64,000 nucleotides of DNA from Uloborus plumipes (GCA_038373865.1 JAXGGA010001132.1:1-64000), one strand, 5' to 3'; shown: positions 22,840-34,604, counted from the first letter of the stretch. Notes: a model not told the origin generated them from the sequence alone. Numbers and translations are program-made.

Positions 22840-24470
22840 CTACCTTCCCCCCCCCCCACCCACTGAATGTATAAGGTGGTCAGCAGTCTCAGGATAGCTT
22901 GTTTTGGGTGCGGGCGGGAAATTAAATCGGTTTCCCGCAAAATTTTTTTGAAACTAGATCCCAATCCGTGTGCCACATAAAGAAATCAAGTACCAACTTG
23001 AGGGTGCCCAACCAATTCCCCCCCCAGAACAAAAGCTCTAATAGGGGTGTGGGGGGAATGACACAGGTCATCCACCTGCAATATGTTGTGCAATACTTAT
23101 TTGGTAACAAAAGCGCTAATTACACGGACGACTTTTTTAAATAAAGCGCTTATAGGTTACCTTCAATGTCCATACAGCACAGCGAATAACGCCTCGAAAT
23201 GTGGGTGTGTACCTCAACCCAATGGAATCGTGAAACACACACAACTTTACAAATGGTCTCATCAGTACTTGGGACACATTTTCTGTGGGTGGTGGGAACC
23301 CATGGGGCGTTTACACTTGGTCACGGTGGATTGCTCAAATATTTAGTTAGCTAAACAGCTTCATCTCGGCGACACAACATATTTACCCAAAAAGGTAGGC
23401 ACGTTGGTAACGACAGCTATTTATGGGCTGGTCTGCGTTTTGGGTATGACAAACGGCAAGTCCCACCCGGGTTGCTGGGGATACGGTGGCTACTAGAACA
23501 GGTATAAAATTATGCCTAATTGGGACACGTTGCTGGAAATGCCAATTCATATACACGTCCACGCGAATACAACCCATTTGGTGCCAACGGGACTGTTCAC
23601 ATCTGTTGAGTATTCCCTGCCTGGAAAGGCATACGGAAAATACACGTGACAAGTGCAACAACGTTTACAATCCCCAATAGTGCCCTTTTGTGGCTAGAAT
23701 CCCCAGGGGCAAAATCAGCCCCACCTAAGTGGGCTTGATTGCTTATAATCCCGTAAGCAAGATATTATACTCACTGCATGAAAACTACATGGTTGGTTGC
23801 ACTAAACTAACCTTAAAAACTTATCACGATGTTATTAATTATCAAGTTGAAGAACCGATATGTCATGATCTTACCAACATCTCCAAACACATTTTACACA
23901 GTCCAGGGGGAAATAAGATCCCCAGTAAATTATGCAGCACATTGTGAATCTGCTCGGGGTGACCAGGATATTTAACAACCTAGTGGTGTCAAAACCGCCA
24001 TCCTCTCCAGGAACTACTGGTGAAAACGATAAATTCGTAATACATATCGCTTCCCCCTTATATTCACCATAAACCTATACCAATATCTGTGGTGGTGGTA
24101 GTGGCCCACAACGGTGCCAACGTTGTAGGTTTGCCCCCCACAAACCAACCCCCCCCCCCAAACAGCGCACAACCGAATGTCCACACACACGATTGATTGG
24201 GTAGTTCCACAACCCTCACAAGCGGTGTCACATAAACGAGACTCCATCAACCCATAGCCCCCCACCACCACCCCCACCCCCCCCACCATATAACAGCACC
24301 ACCACTATCCCAATCTTCCCTTAACGACCCAGCAACAACGATCGAAAACCTACCCCGACACACACACGAAACGCCCAACTTTTAATTCCCCACTAACATT
24401 TTTTAATAACCCCCCCACCCCCAACCACACTCCTTGCTTCAAGAATGTCCACAACAGGGTTTTTTTTCTC
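22840..24470. other. Compositionally anomalous island
   Basis: Base usage changes near 22840: long A/T runs nearly vanish, CC/GG doublets, CA/TG dinucleotides and C or G runs of 7-10 become frequent, and GC rises clearly above the flanks. Normal composition resumes after about 24470. No protein or RNA is recognisable, and frames at 22922-24289 show no domain. It could be foreign DNA, an old satellite, or an assembly or error-correction artefact. Confidence 0.6.
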
Positions 24471-24697
24471 TATTAAGCTTACGAGGAGGGGGGTTGACAG
24501 TTGCCATGGAATATCTTTGTAAGTGGATTTATTTTACATTGCATTTATTACAGTGGCTGAAATTCCTACGACATCACGAGAAAGGGCTCGTAGATTAAAG
24601 ACTTCGAAAGTCATGGGAAATTTCTCTTTTTATACAGGCGCAATTTTTACAACTAACTTGTTGCTTAAGGGCTTTTGATGTACATGTACGTATGCAC

Positions 24698-24880
24698 TGG
24701 TCGGATGCGCCAAAAAAAAAATACCTGAGTGTACTTGTAACGCCGTCCACGAGGAACAAATCGTTCGATAATTATCTTCGGAATCCAGTTGCGAAAAAAA
24801 GGGGCGTACTCGTCCCGAATAACTTTTTGGAGACTACGCTCCAATTGCCACGGTCGGATGCGCAAAAAAAAAAAAAAACT
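24698..24880 (+). repeat. Degenerate duplicate of a Helentron-like 5' end
   Basis: Two GGTCGGATGCGC-plus-A-run segments (24698 and 24851) bracket sequence that parallels the element start that follows: GCCGTC.ACGA, ATC..CGGAATCC, GTACTCG.CCGA and GAGAC.....CTCCAATT appear in the same order as at 24881-24990, but diverged. I read it as an older copy of the same 5' region placed in tandem. Confidence 0.5.
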
Positions 24881-26095
24881 AGCTGTCGTGGCCGTCACGA
24901 AACTTTCTTCTATATCTATCTTATGAATTCCGGTTACAAAATAAAATACGTACTCGCCCGAGTAATTGGAGACAGCTCCAATTTCCCAATTATCGTAATA
25001 ACCCTGCAAATGCAGAATCAATGAGCGAAATTGGAAATCATTGCAAAAGCCTTGTTTAGATTAATTGCAAACATTTTATTTGTTAGTAAAAAGAAATTGG
25101 CAACAGTTAAAAATTTCAAATCATTGAAAGTTTTCAGCTGTTTTGATAATTAAATAGCGTGAAAGCGATTTTTTAATGAATTAATTTTTCGCATTGTTGA
25201 CTAAGCGCAAAAATCACCCCACCCTCCCCCTGGGGCGATTGGCGCCAAAATTTAATCGATGCTTGCTTCCATATTGGGTTAGTGTTATTCCAAATTTCAT
25301 TCAAATCGCAGCAATATTTCCCGAGATACAGTAGGTGCAATGACAAAATAAGCACTTTTGATTGCTCCACCCCCCTTTGAGATATTGACACACAAATTGA
25401 ATCAGCACCTGTACTCAATAGGGTCTACCTATGGACCAATTTTCGTTTGATTCCGCCGGTTACTTCCTGAGATATAGCAGTCACCCCCGCGCAGAACACG
25501 TGCGATTGCTCCACCCCCTTCGAGATATTGACAAACAAATTGAATCAGCACCTGTACTCAGTAGGGTCTACCTATGGACCAATTTTCGTTTGATTCCGCC
25601 GGTTACTTCCTGAGATATAGCAATCACCCCCGCGCAGAACACGTGCGATTGCTCCACCCCCCTTGGAGATATTGACAAACAAATTGAATCAGCACCTGTA
25701 CTCAGTAGGGTCTACCTATGGACCAATTTTCGTTTGATTCCGCCGGTTACTTCCTGAGATATAGCAATCACCCCGCGCAGAACACGTGCGATTGCTCCAC
25801 CCCCTTGGAGGAATTCGCTAAAAAAAGTCAGGTGCACCAGTTCACATGGTGGTACATATGTGCAAAAATTTTTGTTCGATTTCATTCAGTAGTTTTTGCT
25901 CTAGCGCGGCCACAAAAACTGGTCACACACATACAGACTCACACACACACACACACAGACAGACAGACATTTTCCAAAAATGGTCGAAATGTACTCAGCG
26001 CACCTCAAAACGTGCACAATCCGTCAAAATTCGACATTCGAAAATTTTCACGAAACCAATACTTTCTTCTATATATTAGATATAGAAGAAAGTAA
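24881..26095 (+). mobile_element. Helentron-like (HINE) element, copy 1
   Basis: Starts CTAGCTGTCGTGGCCGTCAC. The subterminal ACTTTCTTCTATATCTA (about 24901) is inverted at the right end as TAGATATAGAAGAAAGT, where ACTTTCTTCTATATATTAG also folds back as a stem-loop. Internally it has a 143-bp minisatellite (three units, 25381-25810) and then a CA/GACA microsatellite (25925-25968). Subterminal inverted repeats, a 3' stem-loop and central tandem repeats with a microsatellite are features described for Helentron-associated elements such as DINE-1. A nearly identical copy lies at 35961-37040. No coding capacity. Confidence 0.7.
25381..25810 (+). repeat. 143-bp minisatellite, three units
   Basis: Units start at GATATTGACA (25381, 25524, 25668) and end before GAATTCGCTA (25811). 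They contain GTACTCARTAGGGTCTACC, CAATTTTCGTTTGATTCCGC and CACGTGCGATTGCTCCACCC. Units two and three are almost identical, which points to recent expansion. The sister element at 36 kb has two units. Confidence 0.9.
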
Positions 26096-26129
26096 AAAAG
26101 ACATTCCTTCGAGAATGAGTAAAGTAGAA

Positions 26130-26205
26130 ATTTAGGGCCGCAGTTGAATGCAAATCTTTTCGAGAAAACATTACTTCCTGTACTACTTACAAGGAAGTAA
26201 AAAAG
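26130..26205 (+). mobile_element. Relic of another Helentron-like 3' end
   Basis: TTACTTCC at 26171 folds with GGAAGTAA at 26193, forming a stem-loop followed by AAAAGTAATA. The ends resemble ACTTCC...GGAAGT of the element at 61389-62910. No matching body lies upstream. Confidence 0.4.
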
Positions 26206-26484
26206 TAATAACTACTGTCTGTTTGCGTATTGTGCGCCTGGCAGCCACGAACGCTTCCATTTGAAAAAGGGGAGATAGGTTTAGGATGCGCACTTCCTAA
26301 TGCCTTCAGTTTTGATAGGCATATCTGCCTCTCCCCTAGATAGTAGAATCTCATCATCTTACAACAGTCTAAGTTTAATGCATATCATGTTTCTACTTAC
26401 GTTTCCCTTCAGCCGAACGGCCGTGTCATGTTTCAGACTAATAGAAAGTAAACATTGCTGTTCCGGAGATCGTACCCGGAAGTG

Positions 26485-26629
26485 TGACGTCATGCTCTGG
26501 AACGTCATGCCTCTGACGTCAACAAATCGAAAGTTCGAGAAGCTTCGTAAGGCACGTGTCGTTTGTGATTGGCTGCCTGGATCGCTACCGATAGATAGGA
26601 TGTGTATGCAAATATCGGGGATATATAAG
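26485..26629 (+). promoter_or_regulatory. Promoter-like cluster: CRE, E-box, CCAAT, octamer, TATA
   Basis: Within 145 bp in one orientation lie two perfect CREs TGACGTCA (26485-26492, 26514-26521), an ACGTCA half-site (26502-26507), E-box CACGTG (26553-26558), inverted CCAAT as GATTGG (26567-26572), octamer ATGCAAAT (26606-26613) and TATATAAG (26622-26629). Initiation would fall near 26650-26660. The region is rich in CpG compared with its surroundings. No recognised gene follows: the 152-codon frame across it has no domain. It may be a host promoter with a downstream first exon, or the U3 of an LTR whose partner is absent. Confidence 0.5.
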
Positions 26630-26740
26630 CGATGTCAGGACTCAGATCTGGGCTGGTTTATTCATTTCATCGCTAGGCTCTCAAGTCAGAGAGGTACCAT
26701 TAGGCTTTCGGCTCGGCGGTTCCTTTTTCGCCATGATAGG

Positions 26741-26785
26741 CTGGTGACGTTTATCTAGCTGTTTTTCATAGGCAAACGTCACGCT
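26741..26785. repeat. Short inverted repeat GTGACGTTT / AAACGTCAC
   Basis: GTGACGTTT near 26743 and AAACGTCAC near 26774 could fold with a loop of about 20 nt, just downstream of the promoter-like cluster. A further TGACGTAACG follows. Significance unknown. Confidence 0.5.
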
Positions 26786-26799
26786 GACGTAACGATGTT

Positions 26800-28520
26800 T
26801 TTATCAAGAAACGTTCTAATGTAATTCATTTTCAGTTAGCTTGATTTTAATTTACATGGCTGTTTCACTTGAATCCCTGCCTTAGACAGTAATTGGTATT
26901 TCCATCTTTGTAGTTCAGTTTCCAGGAATGACAATACCAATAACATTAATACAAAATTTTACTCTCATACAGTTATTATTTTCAGTTTCAACGTAAAAAT
27001 TAAGCCTTTCTGTAAAACATTGATATCTTACCGAAATTCAGAATGTAAACATTCTACTACTAATTTTAATTTTAGCTCTTTAACAGGGTATGAGTTTAGA
27101 TCAAAACGGGCGCAGAAAGTCAACAGCAATTATAGTTTTATTTCTTTATAAATTATTCGATTTAACATTTCAGAAGGTTTAAACGCAAAGCAGACGATCT
27201 ATTCAAAAAAGTCGAAGGGAAAAAATAATACTAAGAATTTCAAATTTATTTAAAAAAATAACGTATCTCTAAATCATTTGCAGATTTTTTTTTTTTTATT
27301 TTTTATTTCTCAATATTGACCTTGCTTGTAGTTTAAACGTTGTACTTAAATAGGTATAGTAATTCTAAATGTGTGAAAGTTATTTTCAAGTTTGTAGCTT
27401 TTAACAAACATTTAACAAAAAGGGTTCTGTGTAGTAGAGTTATAAAATAGTTCTAAAAGTATTTAATCAACAAATTAGGTAATACGTTACTGTTTTCAAT
27501 TTAATAGCAATTTTTTTAAATATAAAAGCATAGAAGCTGATAAACAAAACTAATAAAAAATAATTAGATTCACTTATTTTTCGACTGTAGAATTTAAAAC
27601 GGTTAATTATGCACTGAAGTCATGATGCTTAGTTTTACCAAAAATATTTTTATACATTCTTTTTGAATTAGCTGTAATGATAGAATGTACTGTATGAAAT
27701 ATAGGAAATTTTAGTATATTAAAAAATTGCAAGTTTTCTCGAAGAAAAAAATTGTTCTAAGGATTTTTAGATACATTTATTTTATTTGAAATGTGAAACA
27801 TTTTGTCAACTGATACTTCCTATCGCTGTTTCATTTCAGAGCGATATTAAATCAAATTTTAATTCCTAATGATTTGACGCTAGGTTACATAATACTATTC
27901 TTCTTATTCTAAAAAAAGGAACCCTTCATAAAGTACTTGTGCACAAACAATTTATACTTAACAACGAACAATTAAAATGAGTGTCACTTCAAAAGAAAGC
28001 AAAATTACGGTTTTCTTAATTGGTTTAAAAAGAGTACTAGCCATAATTTGCACCAATTCCGCTCGGCGAACTCTGATTATCAAAGATGTGCCCCTTTCAA
28101 ACTCAATTCTCCCTTCACAATCGGCAGAATTCTGAGAATGATAAGGGCATAAGTTGCTTTTTAGCTGCGACTGTTAACACTAGAAAAAAATGAGTCGGTT
28201 TCTCATGTAAGGTGTACTAAGGTACGCTATTTAAACATATTTCCAAAAAATGCATTTTTTGAGATGTGCCCCTTTCATTCTGGATGTGCGATTTGGTCAG
28301 TAGTTCTTGATTATGTTACTACTATGTGTCTTGATGTAGCTATAGAATTTGGTTGCTGGTAGAAATATTAAATAACTTTACTTAGCTTGATTCAGAAACT
28401 TTGTATATGTGTAAATAAAACCTTTTATACAAAACTAAAAATGATTCTTACTCTTGATTGTCTTGAAACATCTTGGGGGGAACATAAGTTTCGAATAACA
28501 TGAAATCTTTATGGAATGCA
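26800..28520. other. No feature seen
   Basis: Long AT-rich stretch with a T run near 27285-27300. GATGTGCCCCTTTCA occurs twice (about 28083 and 28262), a short dispersed repeat. No coding signal. Confidence 0.45.
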
Positions 28521-28524
28521 TTCA

Positions 28525-29221
28525 ATCGATATATATATAAATGGATGTATTTATATTTGTTTATATGTTTGATTGTATGTTTGTTCCTTATAAGAATCCA
28601 GTTTTCGTCAGATTTTCATCAAACTTGGCACAGAGACTCCTTGATGCACTAGAATTCACATAGGCGGGGTTTTGAAATTTTAAAAAGCTCAAAAGTCAAA
28701 TTTTTCGTCTAAAAATGGCCATTTTCTTTCAATTTTGAATAGAAAAAGTAATAGAGATAAGCCTTTAAGCATACAAATTGATGAAATTTAACACATTTAA
28801 ATATGAATTTTTTTTCAACAAAGATTACGATTAACAATGAATTATCAATTTAACCCTACACTGCATGATTTTTTGTTCTTTGAAAGAACTATATATATTT
28901 TTCAGTGTAATAATTAAACATTGGAAAACATTTTTAAAAATTTAATTTTGAGGAAAGATGGTTATATTTGCTTTAAAGATGCATAATACTTGCTTTTTAT
29001 GCTTGAGTTGCAGTAAGCTTGGTCATAAGTAAAAAAAGTCCATGTAGCCAATTGGCAACGCTATGCAGTGTAGGGTTAAGGTTCACATATTTCGTTTTAG
29101 TATGAAATAAGTTTGAAATAATTATAATGTATGTTCTAATTACCTTAGAAGATTGGCACAAATATTTTTTAGAGCTATGTTGTATTAATAAGCACCCGAG
29201 CAGCGCCAGGTAAAAAGCTAG
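28525..29221 (+). mobile_element. Helitron-like element, copy B, interrupted
   Basis: Starts in ATATATATATAAATGGATG and a TTTGTTTATATGTTTG stretch, parallels copy A at 2.14 kb through TTCATCAAACTTGGCAC and TAGGCGGGGTTTTGAAATT, and ends GCACCCGAGCAGCGCCAG...AAAAAGCTAG before T, a CTRR end. The 5' boundary is approximate. It is split by a 222-bp piggyBac-type MITE at 28854-29075. Confidence 0.65.
28854..29075. mobile_element. piggyBac-type MITE with TTAA TSD
   Basis: The ends CCCTACACTGCAT and ATGCAGTGTAGGG are perfect inverted repeats, flanked by TTAA at 28850-28853 and 29076-29079. TTAA target duplication and CCC-starting ends are the piggyBac hallmark. The related Helitron copy at 2.4 kb has the same flanking sequence with a single TTAA (2449-2452) and no insert, an empty site that confirms the boundaries. 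No coding capacity. Confidence 0.9.
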
Positions 29222-29800
29222 TCCATTATATTTTGAAATTACCACACAAATTTTCAAAAAACATATTGAAATATTACTCCTATTAAATATAATACACTAA
29301 TCAGATGTATAAATAAATGCATTAATTTCAACTAATTTAAAAGTAACCTTCGTCCAACTGATATTTTTCCCCATTTTCGCTCGAGAAAAGAAAAGTAAAT
29401 GACAGACTCAGAGCTGAAATTTGAAGGTAAAAATAATGAAGATAGATTGCCGGAGTCAATGGAGAAGCATTTATTTCTACTTTATCGACTTGCGAATGGA
29501 AAATCGAAGAACATCTATTATAAATATTATACTTTAAAAGGGATGTGTGTTGACAAATTCCTTTCAAACAAGCAAAAGGTCACGTTTCAACTTCAAGCGA
29601 AGAATAATTCAACTTTGAGTGGCAAATGAATTGTTTGTATCAGAAAACTGGAAACTTAAGCAAAAGTAGTGCACAATTATCTCTCAAGCATCTTTCCGAA
29701 ACAGAAAAGAAAAAAGTTTTTCAGGTTATGTATTTTTATTTAAATAAGGTGTAAAAACAACCATCTCTGGCAACCAGCTGGTCAACCATTTTATGTTTTT
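29222..29800. other. No confirmed gene
   Basis: Contains a 76-codon frame from an ATG at 29399 to 29629, lysine-rich, without a recognisable domain or clear splice context. I do not call it a gene. Confidence 0.35.
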
Positions 29801-29805
29801 AGTTA

Positions 29806-30204
29806 TTTATACTCGGTTACTTTAAAATAGGCGAATCAAGTTTAGAAATTTTGCGTCGTCCCCATGGAAACCGTACGAAAGAAAACAGCTCCACTCTTTT
29901 TTTATGCACTGCTGTTGAGGCAATTCATTTATTTTATGTTTATCAGAATTAAGCTTACACTTTTATTTATATCCTCATGTCTCAGTTATTTCTCAACGTT
30001 TTCCAACAAGTATAGTCATACATTAATACAGTAAAAATTTCTAAGAAAGTGTTGTGCTCGAAAACGTTAATTTCTTAATAGAATAATAGTTTACGCACAA
30101 AGCAATTTTAACGGTTTGCATTTAACCATTGTTGCAAATGCCAAGTGGGGAAAAAGTCCATAGTGCCGTAACAATGAAAAGTGCGGAAAGTTAAATTAAT
30201 TTTA
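29806..30204 (+). repeat. Interspersed repeat, inverted partner at 40.7-41.3 kb
   Basis: Shares, in reverse complement, CTCGGTTACTTTAAAATAGG, AACAGCTCCACTC, TTACGCACAAAGCAATTTT and CATTGTTGC with 40735-41335. The family is unassigned; no ends or target duplications were found. Confidence 0.6.
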
Positions 30205-30212
30205 CTTTGAAC

Positions 30213-30827
30213 CAGTGGTCGGAAGTAGCGCGCTACAAGTAGCGAAACTACTGTAGCAGCTACATTTTTTAGTAGTTTGTAGTGTAGCGCACTACTTTTT
30301 AAAACATGTAGAGTAGTGAGTAGCACGATACAAAAAAATAGTAGTTAGTAGCGATTTCTGGAAACTACTTTTAAAATAAAAAATTAATTAATTAATGAAA
30401 AAAAAAGAGACCGAACTAAAAAACGAGGTTTAATTGGTTCTGACTGGTGCAAATCTTGCTCGAGTACATCAGCGGACGCAATGTAATGACAAATAAGAAC
30501 CATAAAAATATGAGCTAATCTTAGATACATCATTTTAACGAAATACATTCTATCTGTTTGACGTCATTGGTTTATTTGGCATCCTAGTTCTATTCCATAT
30601 TCAAATGAGTAAACTTTTAAAATTTTTTTTGGCGAATCCTCAAACGGTGTATGCTTTTTATTTATTTATTTTTTAAAAAGTAGCGATGTAGCGACTACAA
30701 TTCAAAAATAGTTTGTAATCGCTACATTTAAAAAAAAAAGTAGTTGTAGTTGTAGTTAACTACATTTATAATAAAGTAGTTGTAGTTGTAGTTCGCTACA
30801 AAAGAAATGTAATTTTTCCAACCACTG
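30213..30827. mobile_element. hAT-type MITE rich in GTAGTTGTAG, 8-bp TSD
   Basis: The left end CAGTGGTCGGAAGTAGCG is inverted at the right as TTTTTCCAACCACTG. The flanks CTTTGAAC at 30205-30212 and 30828-30835 are a perfect 8-bp TSD, as expected for hAT. Subterminal sequence is made of GTAGTNGTAG / CTACTTTT / GCTACA repeats on both sides. No transposase coding. Confidence 0.85.
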
Positions 30828-30835
30828 CTTTGAAC

Positions 30836-32816
30836 CACCTCCTCTCGTTCTGTACACAGGGTATAGTTTTGTCACATTGGAAGCTAAGTGAATGTCTAAA
30901 AAATAAATAAATAAATAAATATCATTGCTTTGAAATCTAACACTAAGGATAAGAGTTCTTATTGCAAGACGTTTTATTTACTGCGGTATAACAACGGCAT
31001 GTAACTTTTATTTATTGTGGAAAAGCTTTATAGTATAACCTTTCAATTGCCAAAAAATGCGTCAATTTTAAAAAATAAAAAAGTATTGTAGCATAAAAAG
31101 AAAAGTGGGAAAGGAAGACTTACACGCATTGTCTCTCCTAACTTTTTTTTTTTTAAAGGATGTACTTGGTGGAGAAGAACGGGACCGAGAGCTCTCGAAG
31201 TAAGTTTTGCTGAATGAAATACTGACGTCATAGTAAAAAAGGCCTTGAATTCAAATTTTACTGCAATGCGCTTTTTCAGATTTTTTTATTTATTTATTTA
31301 TTTTATTGTTTTTTTTTATGTTTATATATATTTGTTTTTTGTTTGCGCAAAGATACAGTTATCAAAGAAGTTTAAAATTTTGCTCCTGTGGGGCTTTACT
31401 TATAAGCTTAAGCAGATTTTTAAACATAGTAGCACTTATAAAGGTTAAAAATGTATGTCTTCTAAATGTTTTCAACATTTTTTTCTTTGAAAATAGGGCT
31501 TTATTTCTTCTATCGGCAAAATGGTTTCTTTAGAAAAAAAGATAAATGAATTTCGTCAATAAGTCGCGAAATAGAATGTTACAGTGCAACCGACGGCTGC
31601 CACCTTAGTCAACCCAGAAGGCGTCCGGCTGATCAAAAACTAGGTACGTGCATCATTGACATTTTTTTGTCTTTTTTGTATTTCAGGTCTTTTATACGTT
31701 AGTTTAAAAATTAGCTGTTACTTCATCGGTACTTTTATTCAAAGACATATTGTTTGTTCTATATATTACGCCAAAAATGCTACGTTTCGTTACATAACCC
31801 ATAATATGATTTTTAGAACATGTGTATTTGGGGCTTGATGTTTTTCTTCAAGAGGCAAGAGTAGCTTTTAACTCATTGTGTTGCGCAACTGTACATATAA
31901 AGTAATTTTGGCTTACATACCCCGCCAGGTTAAGTGCCCCAGTTATAATTACATCTACATAGTGCACAAGAAATGTTTTTTTTTTTCTTTTTTTTTTCAG
32001 ATGTAGCATTTGTTAGTGCAGATCGATTTGCCAGAGCATCTAGACTTGCATTATAAAAAATGTTAGGCAATATTTTCCATTTTTCCTAAACAACAGTTTT
32101 TATAAATGGTTCCTTATAGGTGGAATCTGGTACCCGGCTTAGCCCGTAATATTCTTTTTTAAATGTTATATAGACAAAGGAAGATATCATATAAGTTCTT
32201 AACTAAGTTTCGGCTACTTTTCATTATTTAACAACTCCACCCTTCACTTGTAGAAATTCAACACTACTCCGTATAAAATTGCCTTTTATTCAGTCATCAA
32301 CCGATGAGTTTTCCGTCCACTTTGTGATATTGATCTCTTGGCGAGTAGAATGGGCTTTGATGCAAATTAAAATGGAACTAGTTTCAAATGCACCATTTAC
32401 TTTATTGGATTGCAATTAACGATCCGTAATAGACGTCCAAATGCCATATGCAAGAAGCGAGTTTAGTTGTTTTTTGCTGATGCTTTTATTAGATAATTTC
32501 AGGATAATTTAAATATTATCGCAATTTTCGAATATAGAAAAAATCGTATTACTTTCTTTTAAAATACTAGTAATGAAATTTAAGTTAAAAAAATTTCCAT
32601 TCAAAATTCAACAACATATTCAGGCAAACATGTTAGATTTCAATTCTTAATCGAATAACTCGCTAAGTTTTGATTAGTTTCTATTTATTGCTTTTGCAGA
32701 AGTTTCTAGCCGTCCGAGGTCTGTCAAAGTCAAATAAGATCCAAAAGATTGTTTATTCGAAGAAAGTCCAACACAAGAGGGGATCTGAGTAAAGATCTTG
32801 TCTATGCAGTCCCATA
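30836..32816. other. No confirmed gene; simple repeats and one exon-like patch
   Basis: An (AAAT)n run lies at 30900-30922. A GC-richer patch at 31583-31643 has an upstream TTACAG and is followed by GTACGTG at 31644, exon-like, but reads only a short frame ending in TAG. T runs near 31975-32000. The rest is AT-rich without structure. Confidence 0.4.
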
Positions 32817-33324
32817 CAGGGGTGCTCAATGCCCATCCCCCCCCCCCAAGCTCAATGGTGCAAATCCCCCGCCCCCCATTTTTCACAACCTTCTTGTGTT
32901 TTTATTTTATTTTTAAACATTTTTTTAATTTTATTAATTCATTTTTATTTTTTTTAACATTATAACTATTATTTTTTTTATATATTAATTTTTTAAAAGA
33001 ACTAATTATGAGCAGAATATAATCACTTGTTTTCCCTTTCCAAACATTCAGAGCACACACACACACACACACACAAAAATAAATAAATAAATACATAAAT
33101 ATAAATAAAGAAACAATTTAAAGTAAAAAAATGAATAATTTAAATTTTAAAAAATAATGAATAATTTAAATTAAAAAAATCAGCAAATAATTTAACTTAA
33201 AAAATACATTTATAACTAATTTAAACAAATAAATAAATTAGTTTAAAAAGACCCCCCAAAAATTTTGATGGTGCAACTTGCGCCATAATCCTTTCGCCTT
33301 TCCCCCTCCCTGTGGGCACCCCTG
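32817..33324. mobile_element. hAT-type MITE with GC-run ends
   Basis: The left end CAGGGGTGCTCAATGCCC matches the inverted right end TGTGGGCACCCCTG. Flanks are GTCCCATA (32809-32816) and GTCCCAAA (33325-33332), 7 of 8 identical, consistent with an aged hAT TSD. C runs and ATGGTGCAA near both ends are also mirrored. The centre is an AT-rich AATAATTTAAATT repeat with a CA microsatellite (33055-33075). No coding capacity. Confidence 0.8.
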
Positions 33325-33332
33325 GTCCCAAA

Positions 33333-34604
33333 CATAGAATTTGATCAGCAGATGCCATATTGCTTTAGCGCTTTGTGCAAATGGCATAGTTCTTGCCTTC
33401 GTTGAATGTGAAGCACTTGCTATGTAGACTTGCAAAATGAGAGGGGCAGTTTTGTAGCCCCTGACACATGCGAGACATAACACAGAGCCAGGTCTACTTA
33501 ATATGTAAGTGGAGGGTGTTGACCAGATTAATTTATTCTACAACCTTTTGATAAAAAACTATTCAAGATAAGTAAGATGTTTAGAAGGGGAAGTCAATCA
33601 TCATATCCCAAACTTAGCTGACTTGTAAGCCAACTCATTACCATGGGCGTCCGGAAGCTTGAAAAAATAATTTTGCTATTTTACATGTTTAAGAATATGG
33701 TGTTTAAAATCAAGATGGTAGAGTAAAAAAAAATTAGATAGGTCAACTTTCATCTTTCTGCACAGGTGTAAAACGAAAATGCCCCCTAGAAGTAATGCAA
33801 ATCCTATAAAACAATGTTTTTTCTTCTCTTCTGTATTTTCTATCTAGTCTTGCATTTGGTAGAAAGTGTTTTAAATTTTATGACGTCTGACAAGATTGTC
33901 ATCAGCGAAACATGTCAAAGAAGCATAATGCAAATTCTTTTCCGCGCTTGACATTGGTCAGGATGTCATGCATGCATGCAAGAAGGTACGTTTTGTCTGG
34001 AGAAAAATTGTCAAAAATAATAACTCATTGAAAATTTAAACAAAAAAAAAAGGGGGGGGGGTGTATTTCCGCCTAGTCAAATAGATGCAACATCGATGTC
34101 GTTGTTTTCTATACATCGATGAGTTTATGATTGATATAATAAGAACGATGTTTTTTAGCGTCAATGCTTTTAGTTCAATAGTTTTCTTATGTCGATGTGT
34201 TATCTTTTAAAATACCACACAGAAAAAGATGATGGCAATTAATTTGCGATAGTGATGGCTTATAGTTTGTCTCTTCTTATAAAAATAAGTAAGCATGGAT
34301 GGGAAAAAATAAAAGAAAAACAAAGAAAGAAACATCCAGAACCAAGCCTCTGGCATTTATTTGAGTTTTGGCTTCTTCAATTCAAATTATAGTTTTTGTA
34401 ATCACGAATTGCGGTAGGACCCTACTCGTTGGATTTCTTGTTTCTGTAAACAGACTGGAAGGAAAATGGAGAAGAAACTCTCACGCGTTATATTAGGACT
34501 GTTAATTTTCTAGAGTAGGTAATACGAGGTAGATCCATAAAAAAAGCAATGGTAATTAGGATGCCGTAATAAATGCGGCATTATTATGTATTTCAAAAGT
34601 AGGA
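33333..34604. other. No feature seen
   Basis: AT-rich. Includes the CATGCATGCATGCAAG run near 33968 and an A run followed by a G run near 34042-34060, which may be the end of an unrecognised element. Confidence 0.4.

Noticed and set aside
26300..26758. 152-codon frame over the promoter-like cluster
   Set aside because: It overlaps the regulatory motifs and TATA box, has no recognised domain, and its openness follows from local GC content.
29399..29629. 76-codon frame starting ATG, lysine-rich
   Set aside because: No domain and no supporting signals; composition follows the AT-rich DNA.
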